Shown here: piece after piece, positions 19,535 to 28,983 of the stretch
Numbering within the stretch: the first letter of the stretch is position 1
Layout of the letters: each line of letters starts with the position of its first letter
Source of the DNA: Microvirga sp.
GTDB taxonomy: Bacteria > Pseudomonadota > Alphaproteobacteria > Rhizobiales > Beijerinckiaceae
Direction: 5' to 3'
DNA: 54,958 bases
Assembly (NCBI GenBank): GCA_029266525.1
Contig: JAQSWQ010000021.1
Coordinates: forward strand, 1 to 54,958
The notes under the pieces: model-generated
Told to the model about the DNA's origin: nothing
The model's database searches: none
Seen by the model: the letters and a program-made list of their open reading frames with translations, nothing else
Position numbers and translations under genes: made by a program

Positions 19535-20382
19535 GCCAAATCGACGAGCTGCCGCCTCTGAGGGAGGTGGTGCGCGCGCATGGGCTCCTGCCAAGGAAAA
19601 CTCTTGGGCAAAACTTTCTCTTCGACCTCAACCTGACAAGCCGGGTGGCGCGGGCCGCCGGCTCGCTCGAAGGAATGAGCGTGCTCGAGGTCGGGCCAGG
19701 CCCTGGCGGATTGACCCGAGCGATCCTCGCGGCCGGCGCCAAGCGCGTCGTGGCGATCGAGCGCGACCGCCGCTGCCTCCCGCCGCTCGCGCAGATTGCT
19801 CAGCATTATCGCGGCCGGCTCGAGGTGGTCGAAGCCGACGCGCTCGAACTCGACCCGCGCCCGCTGATAGGAGAGGGCCCCGCGCGGATCATCTCGAACC
19901 TGCCTTATAATGTCGGAACCGGTCTTCTCATCGGCTGGCTCACTGCCGAGGCGTGGCCGCCATGGTGGGATTCGCTGACGCTGATGTTCCAGCGCGAGGT
20001 GGCCGAGCGCATCGTGGCGGACGAGCGCGACCGCGCCGACTACGGCCGACTAGGCGTGCTCGCAGGCTGGCGCACGCACGCACGCCTCCTCTTCGACGTG
20101 CCGCCCGCGGCCTTCGTGCCGCCGCCCAAGGTGACATCCAGTGTCGTCCTGCTGCGCCCGCGCGAGAATCCCCTGCCCTGTCGGGTCGAGGCGCTCGAGA
20201 CCGTAACCCGCGCCGCGTTCGGGCAGCGCCGCAAGATGCTGCGCCAGAGCCTGAAGTCGATCGCGTCCGACCCCGGCGCGATGATTGCGGCTGCCGGCGT
20301 CTCCGCGACCATTCGGGCGGAGGAGGTGCCGGTCGCGGGTTTCGTCGCGCTCGCGAACGCCTACGACGCCCTAAAGCGCTGA
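19531..20382 (+). CDS. rsmA: 16S rRNA dimethyladenosine transferase RsmA (KsgA)
   Basis: A 283-residue SAM-dependent methyltransferase that dimethylates two adjacent adenosines at the 3' end of 16S rRNA. The N-terminal [19 protein letters not shown] motif [15 protein letters not shown], acidic loop AIERDRRC and catalytic [11 protein letters not shown] are all present. The C-terminal RNA-binding helical domain ([16 protein letters not shown]) is complete. Its start overlaps the pdxA stop. The 3' end overlaps the convergent gmk by 22 bp, leaving no room for a terminator. Confidence 0.97.
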   Translation: MSQIDELPPLREVVRAHGLLPRKTLGQNFLFDLNLTSRVARAAGSLEGMSVLEVGPGPGGLTRAILAAGAKRVVAIERDRRCLPPLAQIAQHYRGRLEVVEADALELDPRPLIGEGPARIISNLPYNVGTGLLIGWLTAEAWPPWWDSLTLMFQREVAERIVADERDRADYGRLGVLAGWRTHARLLFDVPPAAFVPPPKVTSSVVLLRPRENPLPCRVEALETVTRAAFGQRRKMLRQSLKSIASDPGAMIAAAGVSATIRAEEVPVAGFVALANAYDALKR

Positions 20383-21011
20383 GCAGGTCGGCCGAGGAGG
20401 CCGTCGACGAAGCGGTCGAGCCCGGTTTGCCGCTCGCGGCGGACCCGCTCCGCTGCAAGGATCGCCTTGAGCTGGCCGTAGGCCCTCTCGAGATCGTCGT
20501 TTACGATCACGTAGTCGTACCCGCCCCACTGGGCGATCTCGTCACGCGCATTGTCGAGCCGGCGCGCCATCGCCTCGGGCGCATCCTCGGCGCGCCGCTC
20601 GAGCCGCGCCTTGAGCTCGTCCATCGAAGGCGGCAGCACGAAAACGCTGGCGACATCGGGCCGCAGCTTTTCGACGATCTGCTTCGTGCCTTGCCAGTCG
20701 ATGTCGAACATCATGTCCTGGCCAGCGGTGAGCGCCTGCTCGACCGGCTTTCGGGGCGTCCCGTAAAAGTTGCCGTGCACCTCGGCCCACTCGAGAAGGT
20801 CGCCGCGCTCGCGCATCGCGACGAAGTCGTCCTTCTCGATAAACCTGTAATGCACGCCCTCGATCTCCGACTGCCGGCGCGGGCGTGTCGTCACCGAAAC
20901 CGAGAGACGGATACCGGGGTCCTCGGTCGTGAGATTGCGCGTCAGCGTCGATTTGCCGGCACCGGACGGCGAGGAGAGGATCAGGAGAAGGCCGCGGCGA
21001 TCGAGCTGCAC
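20361..21011 (-). CDS. gmk: guanylate kinase
   Basis: A 216-residue kinase converting GMP to GDP. It has the P-loop [10 protein letters not shown] (residues about 12-21), the GMP-binding segment [19 protein letters not shown], and [13 protein letters not shown]. The GTG at 21011 is chosen because the N-terminus then fits the family ([17 protein letters not shown]); upstream sequence is Ser/Arg-rich and overlaps yicC. It follows yicC by 4 bp, so co-translation is likely, and it converges on rsmA with a 22-bp overlap. Confidence 0.96.
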   Translation of the reverse strand: MQLDRRGLLLILSSPSGAGKSTLTRNLTTEDPGIRLSVSVTTRPRRQSEIEGVHYRFIEKDDFVAMRERGDLLEWAEVHGNFYGTPRKPVEQALTAGQDMMFDIDWQGTKQIVEKLRPDVASVFVLPPSMDELKARLERRAEDAPEAMARRLDNARDEIAQWGGYDYVIVNDDLERAYGQLKAILAAERVRRERQTGLDRFVDGLLGRPAQRFRAS

Positions 21012-21015
21012 GCGC

Positions 21016-21900
21016 CTACTCCACGTTCTGCACTTGCTCGCGGAACTGCTCGACCACCGCCTTGAGGTCGAGGCCGATCCGCGACAGCGCGACGTCGTTC
21101 GCCTTGGCGCAGAGCGTGTTCGACTCGCGGCCCATCTCCTGCGCGAGGAAATCGAGACGCCGCCCAACCGCGCCGCCGGCGCTCAGAAGGTCGCGCGCAG
21201 CCTCGATATGCGCCTTCAACCGGTCGAGCTCCTCCCGGACATCGGCCTTGGAGGCCAGAAGGACGGCTTCCTGATGAAGCCGCTCGGGATCGAGCGCCGG
21301 CGAGGCGCCAAGAAGTGCGGCGATCTGGGCCTCGAGCTTCGCGCGCACCGCCTCGGGCTGACGCGCCGGGGATTTCTCGGCCGCGCCCACGAGCCGCTCC
21401 ATCGTTGTCAGATGGCCTTGGAGGATGCCCCCGAGGGCCCGCCCCTCGGCACCTCGCGCTTCGCGCAACGCCGATACGACGCGCTCGGCGCCGGCCCGCA
21501 GATCCTGTCCGAGCTCGGCGGCGACGGCCTCCTCGGCCCCATCCTCGATCTCGACAACGCCGCGCACCGCGAGGAGCCCGTCGACCGAGGCCGGCCTCAC
21601 CGCCTCAGGCAGCCGGACCCGCCCGAGCGCCTCGACCAGACCCGCGAGAACCTCCTCGTTGACGCGGACCCGCAGCGGTGTGGGGCTGCGGGTGAGCGTC
21701 AGATTGACCTGGCACTGCCCGCGCACGAAGGCCTTCTGAATCACCGAGCGGGCCTCCTCGCCGGCGGCGTCGAAGCCCGGCGGCAGGCGCAGCCGCACGT
21801 CGAGCCCGCGCCCATTCACGGACTTGATCTCCCACGACCACTGGTAAACCCCGGTGGTCCCCGCCTCACGGGCGAATCCCGTCATGCTCGCGATTGCCAT
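21016..21900 (-). CDS. yicC: YicC-family endoribonuclease
   Basis: A 294-residue YicC/YloC protein. E. coli YicC is an endoribonuclease implicated in sRNA and mRNA turnover. The N-terminal signature SMTGFARE is present, followed by WEIKSVNGRGLDVRLRLPPGFD, and the C-terminal DUF1732 part carries GRRLDFLAQEMGRESNTLCAKAND. The ATG at 21900 has AAGGG upstream. gmk lies 4 bp downstream, matching the conserved yicC-gmk order. Confidence 0.95.
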   Translation of the reverse strand: MAIASMTGFAREAGTTGVYQWSWEIKSVNGRGLDVRLRLPPGFDAAGEEARSVIQKAFVRGQCQVNLTLTRSPTPLRVRVNEEVLAGLVEALGRVRLPEAVRPASVDGLLAVRGVVEIEDGAEEAVAAELGQDLRAGAERVVSALREARGAEGRALGGILQGHLTTMERLVGAAEKSPARQPEAVRAKLEAQIAALLGASPALDPERLHQEAVLLASKADVREELDRLKAHIEAARDLLSAGGAVGRRLDFLAQEMGRESNTLCAKANDVALSRIGLDLKAVVEQFREQVQNVE

Positions 21901-22075
21901 GAGACCCTTCGCTCGAACGGCGCGGACCATAGTGGCGGGTCCAAGGGCTCACAAGGCCGGCCTGTCGCAGCGTACTGGAAGATGAACCGAGAAGGCCGAG
22001 CCGCACCCTACTCATGACTGATGCGCGGCTTGGCCTAAGCCGTCTCGGTCAGGCCACTCCTGCCTGAAGACTCGG

Positions 22076-23446
22076 CTACTGCGCCCTGAGCGGCGGAACC
22101 GTCTTCGTCGAGTTGAGGTCGAAGCTGCGGTTGCGCAGCGGATCGCGCGGCGTGCCTTCCGAGGCGTCGAAGGCGCGGCCGCGGGCGCCGGCGGCCGCGC
22201 TCTGCGGCTGCGCAGCAGCCGTGCCCGCCTGGGCGGGCGCGCCGGGTACGGCCGGACTCGCGTCGCTGCGTGTCTCGCCCGGTGTGGGCGGCGGCTCAAC
22301 ACGGTCCACAGGCGCCGTTTCGGCGCGAGCCTTCTCGATCTGTCGCCAGCGCTGAACGTTCCGATTGTGCTGCTCGAGCGTCTCGGCGAAGACGTGGCCG
22401 CCCGTACCGTCGGCGACGAAATAGAGGTCCTTGGTGCGCGAGGGGTTCGCGACCGCCTCGAGCGCAGCCCTGCCGGGATTCGCGATCGGCCCCGGCGGCA
22501 GGCCCTCGATGACATAGGTGTTGTATGGCGTCGGCTTCTCGATCTCGGTCCGGAGAATCCCGCGCCCAAGCGTGCCCTTGCCGCCGACGAGCCCGTAGAC
22601 GATCGTCGGGTCGGACTGCAGCTTCATGCGCTTGCCGAGCCGGTTGATGAAGACGCCCGCGACCCGGGTGCGTTCGTCGGCGCGCCCGGTCTCCTTCTCG
22701 ACGATCGAGGCGAGGATTACGAGTTCCTGCGGAGTCTTGATCGGAAGGTCCGACGCGCGGCGCGTCCAGATCTGGTTCAGCAGGTCGCGTTGCGCCCGCT
22801 GCATGCGGTTGACGACCTGCTGGCGCGTCTCGCCCCGCTCGAACTTGTAGGTGTCGGGCAGGAGCGCGCCCTCGCGCGGGATCTCGCCGATCTCGCCGGT
22901 GAGGATCTCGTTGTCCCGGATACGCTGGACGATCTGCTCGCTCGTCAGCCCCTCCGGGATCGTGACGGTGTGCAGGATGGCCTTGCCCGAGATCAGCGTG
23001 TCGATCGCCTGCTCAATGCTGGTGCGGGCCTTGAACAGGAACTCGCCCGCTTTGAGCGGCCCGCGTTGCCGGCTGATGAAGGCCTGGAGCTCGAAAAGGA
23101 AGGTCTGGTTAATCACGCCCTCGCGCTTCAGGAGCGCCGCGATGTCGCTGGTGCCGACGTTCTTCGGAACCAGCACCACCTTGTCGGCCGGAAGCGGGCC
23201 GGGTTCGGTCGCCTGCTTCTCGATGAACACGATCGCGACGACGAGGCCGATCGCGACCACGACGAAGAAGGTGAGGAAGCCAGACAGCGCCGAAAGCATG
23301 CCGCCGCGCTCCTTTCGGATACGGGGTGGGGGCGGAGGTGCGAGCGTAGGCTTCAAGGCCTCGCTCGGGCTCTGCGGCCCGTACCGCGTCGACGGCGCCG
23401 CGGCGCTCTCGATGGGCACCGGATTGGCTTTACGTCTGAAGAACAT
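22076..23446 (-). CDS. mltG: endolytic murein transglycosylase MltG
   Basis: A 456-residue inner-membrane-anchored lytic transglycosylase thought to terminate nascent glycan strands. A cytoplasmic Pro-rich N-terminus (about 1-48) precedes one membrane helix (about 50-77, LSGFLTFFVVVAIGLVVAIVF). A LysM-like region follows, then the YceG domain with catalytic Glu in ILASIVEKETG and the motif LQSDPTIVYGL. A disordered Pro/Ala/Gln-rich tail of about 80 residues follows GHVFAETLEQHN and is longer than in E. coli. It lies between fabF and yicC as usual in this lineage. Confidence 0.96.
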   Translation of the reverse strand: MFFRRKANPVPIESAAAPSTRYGPQSPSEALKPTLAPPPPPRIRKERGGMLSALSGFLTFFVVVAIGLVVAIVFIEKQATEPGPLPADKVVLVPKNVGTSDIAALLKREGVINQTFLFELQAFISRQRGPLKAGEFLFKARTSIEQAIDTLISGKAILHTVTIPEGLTSEQIVQRIRDNEILTGEIGEIPREGALLPDTYKFERGETRQQVVNRMQRAQRDLLNQIWTRRASDLPIKTPQELVILASIVEKETGRADERTRVAGVFINRLGKRMKLQSDPTIVYGLVGGKGTLGRGILRTEIEKPTPYNTYVIEGLPPGPIANPGRAALEAVANPSRTKDLYFVADGTGGHVFAETLEQHNRNVQRWRQIEKARAETAPVDRVEPPPTPGETRSDASPAVPGAPAQAGTAAAQPQSAAAGARGRAFDASEGTPRDPLRNRSFDLNSTKTVPPLRAQ

Positions 23447-23545
23447 CGCGCTGCTCGATCATGCTCGAGCGGCCTTGCCACGCCGCCCCCAGGGCTTTGC
23501 CACCCTACGGTCCATTGTGGCGAAACGGTGCTGACCCGTCGAGGA

Positions 23546-24808
23546 TCAGGCGGCGCGCCGGAACACGAGCGAGGCGTTGGTGCCGCCGAAGCCGAAGGAG
23601 TTCGAGAGCACCACGTCGATATCGCGCTTCTTCGCTTGGTGCGGCACGAGGTCGATCGGCGTCTCTACCGAAGGATTGTCGAGATTGATCGTCGGTGGGG
23701 CGACGCCATCGCGCATCGCAAGAATCGAGAAGATCGCCTCGACGGCACCCGCCGCGCCGAGAAGATGGCCCGTGGCCGATTTCGTCGAGGACATGGCGAG
23801 CTTGCCGGCGGCGTTGCCGACGAGCCGCTCGACCGCTTTCAGCTCGATCTCGTCGCCGAGTGGCGTCGAGGTGCCGTGGGCGTTGATGTAATCGATATCC
23901 GACACGTCGATGCCGGCGCGCTTGATTGCCGCCTGCATGCAGCGATAGGCGCCGTCGCCGTCCTCGGTCGGCGAGGTGATGTGGTAGGCGTCGCCGGACA
24001 GCCCATAGCCGATCACCTCGGCATAGATCTTCGCGCCGCGGGCCTTGGCGTGCTGGTATTCCTCAAGCACCACCACGCCAGCGCCCTCGCCCATCACGAA
24101 GCCGTCGCGGTCGCGGTCGTACGGCCGCGAGGCCCGGGTGGGCTCGTCGTTGAAACCGGTCGAGAGGGCCCGGCAAGCAGCGAACCCAGCGAGCGAGAGG
24201 CGGTTGATTGGCGATTCCGAGCCGCCTGCGAGCATCACGTCGGCGTCGCCCAGGGCGACCAGCCGCGAAGCGTCGCCGATGGCGTGCGCTCCAGTCGAGC
24301 AGGCCGTCACGACGGCGTGGTTGGGACCTTTGAGCCCATGCTCGATCGAGACGTAGCCGGAGGCGAGGTTGATGATGCGCCCCGGGATGAAGAAGGGAGA
24401 GACGCGGCGCGGGCCTTTCTCGTAGAGCGTGATCGAGGCCTCGTAGATGCCGCCAATGCCGCCAATGCCGGAGCCGATCAGGACTCCGGTCGCGTTCTGC
24501 TCCTCCGGCGTGGCGGGACTCCAGTTCGCGTCGCGCAACGCCTGCGTTGCCGCCGTCATCGCGTAGACGATGAACGGATCAACCTTGCGCTGCTCCTTCG
24601 GCTCCATCCAGTGATCGGCGTTGTACGTCCCGTCCGAGCCGTCGCCGCGCGGAATCTGGCAGGCGATCTTGCACGCGAGGTCGGAGGTCTCGAACGCTTC
24701 GACCTTCGAGGCGCCACTCTCGCCCTCGAGCAGCCTTTTCCAGGAGGCCTCGGCTCCGCAGCCGAGCGGGGACACCATTCCGAGGCCGGTGACGACGACG
24801 CGACGCAT
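23546..24808 (-). CDS. fabF: beta-ketoacyl-ACP synthase II
   Basis: A 420-residue condensing enzyme elongating acyl-ACP with malonyl-ACP in type II fatty acid synthesis. The catalytic triad is intact: Cys in VVTACSTGAHAIGDA, His in INAHGTSTPLGD and His in SATGHLLGAAGA. The N-terminus MRRVVVTGLGMVSPLG is typical. It is 32 bp downstream of acpP, its substrate carrier, and probably co-transcribed. Confidence 0.98.
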   Translation of the reverse strand: MRRVVVTGLGMVSPLGCGAEASWKRLLEGESGASKVEAFETSDLACKIACQIPRGDGSDGTYNADHWMEPKEQRKVDPFIVYAMTAATQALRDANWSPATPEEQNATGVLIGSGIGGIGGIYEASITLYEKGPRRVSPFFIPGRIINLASGYVSIEHGLKGPNHAVVTACSTGAHAIGDASRLVALGDADVMLAGGSESPINRLSLAGFAACRALSTGFNDEPTRASRPYDRDRDGFVMGEGAGVVVLEEYQHAKARGAKIYAEVIGYGLSGDAYHITSPTEDGDGAYRCMQAAIKRAGIDVSDIDYINAHGTSTPLGDEIELKAVERLVGNAAGKLAMSSTKSATGHLLGAAGAVEAIFSILAMRDGVAPPTINLDNPSVETPIDLVPHQAKKRDIDVVLSNSFGFGGTNASLVFRRAA

Positions 24809-24840
24809 CGGAACCTCAATTGCGGCGCTGTGCGCTCGCT

Positions 24841-25080
24841 TCAGGCCGCGTTTTTCTCGAGGAACTTGATGGCGTCGCCGACGGTGACGATGGTCTCGGC
24901 GGCGTCGTCCGGGATCTCGACGTTGAACTCTTCCTCGAAGGCCATCACGAGCTCGACGGTATCGAGGCTGTCGGCCCCGAGATCGTCGATGAAGTTTGCG
25001 TTCTCGGTCACCTTGTCGGCCTCGACGCCGAGGTGCTCGACCACGATCTTCTTCACGCGGTCAGCGATGGATTCACTCAT
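24841..25080 (-). CDS. acpP: acyl carrier protein
   Basis: A 79-residue acidic four-helix carrier protein with the 4'-phosphopantetheine attachment Ser38 in [19 protein letters not shown]. It carries growing acyl chains between the Fab enzymes. Length and sequence match the bacterial family throughout. A 231-bp gap with a hairpin separates it from fabG, so it probably has its own promoter. Confidence 0.99.
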   Translation of the reverse strand: MSESIADRVKKIVVEHLGVEADKVTENANFIDDLGADSLDTVELVMAFEEEFNVEIPDDAAETIVTVGDAIKFLEKNAA

Positions 25081-25143
25081 CGTTCGTTCCTCGTTCGCTC
25101 AGTCGTTGATGGCCGCCCGTGAAGCGGGATGGACGCGGCGCGC

Positions 25144-25164
25144 TCCGGCCTGGCTCAGGCCGGA
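25144..25164. terminator. hairpin between fabG and acpP
   Basis: A perfect 9-bp stem TCCGGCCTG/CAGGCCGGA with a 3-nt loop, with no T-run on either side. It lies downstream of fabG and in the leader of acpP, about 65 bp before the acpP start. A partial terminator or an mRNA-processing structure separating low fabG from high acpP expression would fit; the role is inferred. Confidence 0.5.
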
Positions 25165-25311
25165 ACGGCAACTCAGGTATCGTGCAAAAGCCGCATTTCC
25201 TGTCCCGGTCAAGCCCCTCTCCCGGAACCGTCGCCTGTTACCACAGCCCTCTACCTCTGGCGAGAGCACGGCGGGCGGGCGTCGCGCGCCTGAGACGCCG
25301 CGCTAAAGGCT

Positions 25312-26049
25312 TCAGAACATTGCCATTCCGCCGTTCACATGAAGCGTGTGGCCCGTAACGTAACCAGCTTCCTGCGAAGCGAGATAGACGACGGCGCTCG
25401 CGACGTCGCCGCCGGTGCCGAGCCGGCCAGTCGGCACCGTGCCAAGGATGCCCTGGCGCTGCTTCTCATTGAGGGCGTCGGTCATCGGCGACTCGATGAA
25501 GCCGGGTGCGACGCAGTTCACGGTGATGTTGCGGCTCGCGACCTCAGCCGCCAGGGCCTTGGTCATGCCGATCAGCCCGGCCTTCGAGGCGGCATAGTTG
25601 CCTTGCCCTGGATTGCCGGTCGAGCCTACGACCGAGCCGATATTGACGATCCGGCCGTAGCGCCGCCGCATCATGCCCTTCACGGCGGCGCGGGAGAGGC
25701 GGAAGGCGGCCGTGAGGTTTACGGCAATCACGGTCTCCCACTCCTCGTCCTTCATGCGAAGGAAGAGATTGTCGCGGGTGACGCCGGCATTGTTGACGAG
25801 GATGTCGAGCCCCTCCATCGCGGCCTCGGCTGCGGGGACGAGCGCCTCGACCGCCTCCTTGTCGGAGAGGTTCGCCTCGACCACGTGAACGCGCTCGCTC
25901 AAGCCGCTCGCGAGCTCGTCGAGCGCCGCGCGGCGCGTGCCTGAGACCGCCACGGTCGCGCCCTGCGCATGGAGCGCGCGCGCGATGGCGCCGCCGATGC
26001 CGCCGGTCGCGCCCGTGACGAGGGCCTTGCGCCCCGAGAGATCGAACAT
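25312..26049 (-). CDS. fabG: 3-oxoacyl-ACP reductase
   Basis: A 245-residue short-chain dehydrogenase using NADPH to reduce beta-ketoacyl-ACP. It has the cofactor motif TGATGGIGGAIA, NNAG(VTRDNLFLRM) typical of FabG, and the Ser-Tyr-Lys triad in NIGSVVGSTGNPGQGNYAASKAG. It ends HVNGGMAMF. fabD would normally precede it in this order; here efp is directly upstream (7 bp), with fabD absent from the window. Confidence 0.98.
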   Translation of the reverse strand: MFDLSGRKALVTGATGGIGGAIARALHAQGATVAVSGTRRAALDELASGLSERVHVVEANLSDKEAVEALVPAAEAAMEGLDILVNNAGVTRDNLFLRMKDEEWETVIAVNLTAAFRLSRAAVKGMMRRRYGRIVNIGSVVGSTGNPGQGNYAASKAGLIGMTKALAAEVASRNITVNCVAPGFIESPMTDALNEKQRQGILGTVPTGRLGTGGDVASAVVYLASQEAGYVTGHTLHVNGGMAMF

Positions 26050-26056
26050 CGGCGGG

Positions 26057-26623
26057 TCAGTCCTTCGCGCGCTCGACGTAGGTGCCGTCCGCGGTCATGA
26101 CCACGATGCGGGTGCCCGTCCCGATATGCGGCGGCACCATCACGCGCACGCCGTTCGACATCTTGGCCGGCTTATAGGAGGAGGAGGCCGTCTGGCCCTT
26201 CGTCACCGGCTCGGTCTCGACGACCTCCAGTGTGACGCGCTGCGGCAGCTCGATCGCGACCGCGTTGCCTTCGAACACCGACAGCATGCAGGCCATGCCT
26301 TCCTGCAGGTAGACGGCTTGATCACCGACCACGTCGCCAGAGACCGTGATCTGCTCGTAGCTCTCGGGGTTCATGAAGACGTAGTTGTCCCCGTCCTGGT
26401 AGAGGTAGGTGTACTCGCGATCCTCGACGAAGGCGCGCTCGACCTGCTCGGTCGTCTTGTAGCGCTGGGTCGTCTTCACACCGTCGGAGATGCGGCGCAT
26501 GTCGATCTGGGTCGTCGGCGTGCCCTTGCCCGGGAAGAAGCTTTCGGCCGAGATGACGGCGTAGAGCTGCCCGTCGATCTCGAGGATGTTGCCCTTGCGG
26601 ACGGAGCTGGCGATGACTCTCAC
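26057..26623 (-). CDS. efp: translation elongation factor P
   Basis: A 188-residue factor, the same length as E. coli EF-P, that relieves ribosome stalling at polyproline. The three beta-barrel domains are complete (N-terminal KOW-like, OB, C-terminal [21 protein letters not shown]). The loop [10 protein letters not shown] carries Lys33, the position beta-lysylated in E. coli (Lys34). GTG at 26623 is chosen: it gives the family's normal start ([12 protein letters not shown]) and follows AAGAGG. It is divergent from epmA-epmB, whose products modify it. Confidence 0.96.
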   Translation of the reverse strand: MRVIASSVRKGNILEIDGQLYAVISAESFFPGKGTPTTQIDMRRISDGVKTTQRYKTTEQVERAFVEDREYTYLYQDGDNYVFMNPESYEQITVSGDVVGDQAVYLQEGMACMLSVFEGNAVAIELPQRVTLEVVETEPVTKGQTASSSYKPAKMSNGVRVMVPPHIGTGTRIVVMTADGTYVERAKD

Positions 26624-26773
26624 GGGTGCCTCTTTTTGGGGATTGCGGACGCGCTGAAAGTCGGGCCCAAGGGCTTGCCCAGCGCTCTGGGAAGGACTTA
26701 AGGCGCACCTAGCCGATCTTGGCGTGCTTCGCCAGCCCATGTGGTCCCGCCCGCCGCTCTTGGAATCACAGCG

Positions 26774-27823
26774 ATGTCCGGGCCATCCCCGTGGTGGGCG
26801 CCGCCACTGCATGCCGATCGCCGACCGCTGCTTCTTGCGCGCAATCGGATCAAGGCGGGCTTGCGGCGCTGGTTCGAGGAGCGCGGGTTTATCGAGGTCG
26901 AGTCGGCTATGCTGCAGGTCTCGCCCGGCAACGAGGCGCATCTTCATGCCTTCGCGACCGAGCTGCGCGCGCCCGGGGGCGAGGCGACACCGCTCTACCT
27001 CCACACCTCTCCCGAGTTCGCCTGCAAGAAGCTTCTCGCTGCCGGCGAGCGGCGCATCTTCGAGTTCGCCCGGGTGTTTCGGAACCGAGAGCGGAGCGCG
27101 CTGCACCAGCCCGAGTTCACCCTCCTCGAATGGTATCGCGCGGGCGCTCCTTACGAGGCGCTGATGCGCGATTGCGCCGACGTGTTAGCGCTCGCCGCGG
27201 AACTCGCCGGCGCGAGGGAGTTTCGCTTCCGCGAGCGGAGCGCCGACCCCTTCACCGAGCCGGAGCCGGTAACCGTAGCGGAGGCCTTCTCGCGCCATGC
27301 CGACATCGACCTCTTGGCGACGCTCGGCACGGCCGGCGACGCGGCGCGTGAACCTCTGGCCGGGGCCGCGATCCGAGCCGGCGTGCGGGTTGCGCCGGAC
27401 GACAGCTGGTCCGACATCTACAGCCGCGTGCTGGTCGAGCTGATCGAGCCGCGGCTCGGGCTCGGGCGCGCCACGATCCTTTACGAGTACCCGCTCGCCG
27501 AGGCGGCGCTGGCGCGGCCGACCGCGCATGATCCTCGCGTTGCCGAACGCTTCGAGCTCTACCTCTGCGGCGTCGAGCTCGCCAACGCCTTCGGCGAGCT
27601 GACCGACCCCGCCGAGCAGCGTCGAAGGTTCGAGGCCGAGATGAAGGAGAAAGAGCGGGTGTATGGCGAGCGCTACCCAATCGACGAGGATTTCCTCGCA
27701 GCGCTTGCCCATATGCCGGAGGCGAGCGGCATCGCATTGGGTTTCGACCGGCTCGTGATGCTGAGCTTGGCCGCGTCACGCATCGAGGAGGTGCTGTGGA
27801 CGCCGGTGGTGGAGTTGAAATGA
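26774..27823 (+). CDS. epmA: EF-P--lysine ligase EpmA (GenX/PoxA)
   Basis: A protein of about 349 residues, a truncated class II lysyl-tRNA synthetase lacking the anticodon-binding domain, which attaches (R)-beta-lysine to EF-P. Class II motif 2 is [20 protein letters not shown]; the substrate pocket ELANAFGEL and motif 3 [12 protein letters not shown] are clear. ATG at 26774 ([10 protein letters not shown]) is preferred to a GTG at 26741. Its TGA overlaps the epmB ATG (ATGA). Confidence 0.95.
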   Translation: MSGPSPWWAPPLHADRRPLLLARNRIKAGLRRWFEERGFIEVESAMLQVSPGNEAHLHAFATELRAPGGEATPLYLHTSPEFACKKLLAAGERRIFEFARVFRNRERSALHQPEFTLLEWYRAGAPYEALMRDCADVLALAAELAGAREFRFRERSADPFTEPEPVTVAEAFSRHADIDLLATLGTAGDAAREPLAGAAIRAGVRVAPDDSWSDIYSRVLVELIEPRLGLGRATILYEYPLAEAALARPTAHDPRVAERFELYLCGVELANAFGELTDPAEQRRRFEAEMKEKERVYGERYPIDEDFLAALAHMPEASGIALGFDRLVMLSLAASRIEEVLWTPVVELK

Positions 27824-28941
27824 ACCTCTTGCGCACGCCCGCCGATCTCTTCGGCGCCCGTCTCATCCCCCCCGAGCGCCTCCCGGAACTCGAGGCGGTG
27901 GCCGCGCGCTACGCCGTCGCGATCACGCCCGAGGTGGCGGCGCTGATCGACCCGAGAAATCCCGCCGACCCGATCGCACGGCAGTTCGTGCCGGATGAGC
28001 GCGAGCTCGAGCGGGACCCAAGCGAGCGCGAGGACCCGATCGGCGACGCGACGTACAGCCCCGTCCAGGGCATTGTCCACCGTTATCCCGACCGCGTGCT
28101 CCTGAAGCCGCTGCACGCCTGCGCCGTTTATTGCCGCTTCTGCTTCCGCCGCGAGATGGTCGGGCCGAAGGGGCTTGGCACGCTCCCGCCGGAGGCCCTG
28201 GAAGCTGCCCTCGCCTATATCGAAAGCCGGCCGCAAATCTGGGAGGTCATCGTCACCGGCGGCGATCCGCTGATGCTGTCGCCGCGGCGGCTGCGCGACC
28301 TCGTGCGAAGGCTCGCGGCGATCGAGCACGTGAAGGTCGTGCGCTTCCACAGCCGCGTCCCGGTAGTCGATCCTTCACGGATCACGCAAGCCCTGGTGCG
28401 CGCGTTGAAGGCGCCCGGCAAGGCGAGCTATGTCGCGATCCACGCCAACCATCCGCGCGAACTCACGCCGGCGGCGCGCGCGGCGATCGCGCGGCTGGCG
28501 GACGCCGGCCTCCCCCTTCTTGGCCAGACGGTGCTGCTGCGCGGCATCAATGACGATGCCGAGACGCTAGCCGCACTGATGCGCGGCTTAGTCGAGAACC
28601 GCATCAAACCTTATTACCTCCACCACGGCGACCTCGCGCCCGGCACAGCGCATCTGCGGACCAGCCTCGAGGAGGGTCAGGCGCTCATGCGCAGCTTGCG
28701 CGGGCGCCTCTCCGGGCTGTGCCAGCCGGACTACGTGCTCGACATCCCGGGCGGGCACGGCAAGGCTCCGATCGGGCCACGCTATCTACAGCGGACGGAA
28801 AGCGGCTGCGAGATCGAGGATTGGCAGGGCGGGCGGCACCAATATCCGCCGTCTGGCCTCACCGATCATCCCGGCCGGAGCGAAGCGGAGAGCCGGGAAC
28901 CAGCGCTCTCCAGGAGCGCCGGCGCTTTGGATCCCGGATAG
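27820..28941 (+). CDS. epmB: EF-P beta-lysylation radical SAM aminomutase EpmB
   Basis: A 373-residue lysine 2,3-aminomutase-like enzyme converting L-lysine to the beta-lysine used by EpmA. The radical SAM cysteines are Cys101, Cys105 and Cys108 (CAVYCRFC). The PLP-binding and SAM-binding parts (VTGGDPLMLSPRRL, HSRVPVVDPSRIT, LRGINDDAETLAALM) are complete. E. coli EpmB has 342 residues; here the last 25-30 (SGLTDHPGRSEAESREPALS onward) are read from a palindromic repeat, so the original stop was probably lost by insertion. Coupled to epmA by ATGA. Confidence 0.94.
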   Translation: MNLLRTPADLFGARLIPPERLPELEAVAARYAVAITPEVAALIDPRNPADPIARQFVPDERELERDPSEREDPIGDATYSPVQGIVHRYPDRVLLKPLHACAVYCRFCFRREMVGPKGLGTLPPEALEAALAYIESRPQIWEVIVTGGDPLMLSPRRLRDLVRRLAAIEHVKVVRFHSRVPVVDPSRITQALVRALKAPGKASYVAIHANHPRELTPAARAAIARLADAGLPLLGQTVLLRGINDDAETLAALMRGLVENRIKPYYLHHGDLAPGTAHLRTSLEEGQALMRSLRGRLSGLCQPDYVLDIPGGHGKAPIGPRYLQRTESGCEIEDWQGGRHQYPPSGLTDHPGRSEAESREPALSRSAGALDPG

Positions 28942-28976
28942 CCGCTTCGCGGCTTCCGCGATGACCAGGGGCAAGG
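28865..28976. repeat. palindromic repeat element, second copy, forming the epmB tail
   Basis: The left part (GATCATCCCGGCCGGAGCGA) and the right part (GCCGCTTCGCGGCTTCCGCG, then ATGACC) are inverted relatives. Both carry GCGAAGCGG or its complement, as in the copy inside uvrA. The span covers the end of epmB and 35 bp after its stop. The centre holds CAGCGCTCTCCAGGAGCGCC. Copy boundaries are approximate. Confidence 0.8.
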
Positions 28977-28983
28977 ACGAGGG

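Noticed and set aside
22367-25306. A 979-residue open frame on the plus strand across mltG, fabF and acpP
   Set aside because: It is antisense to three clear minus-strand genes, and its composition is Arg/Ala/Asp-rich with no recognisable domain. Such long shadows are normal at this GC content.
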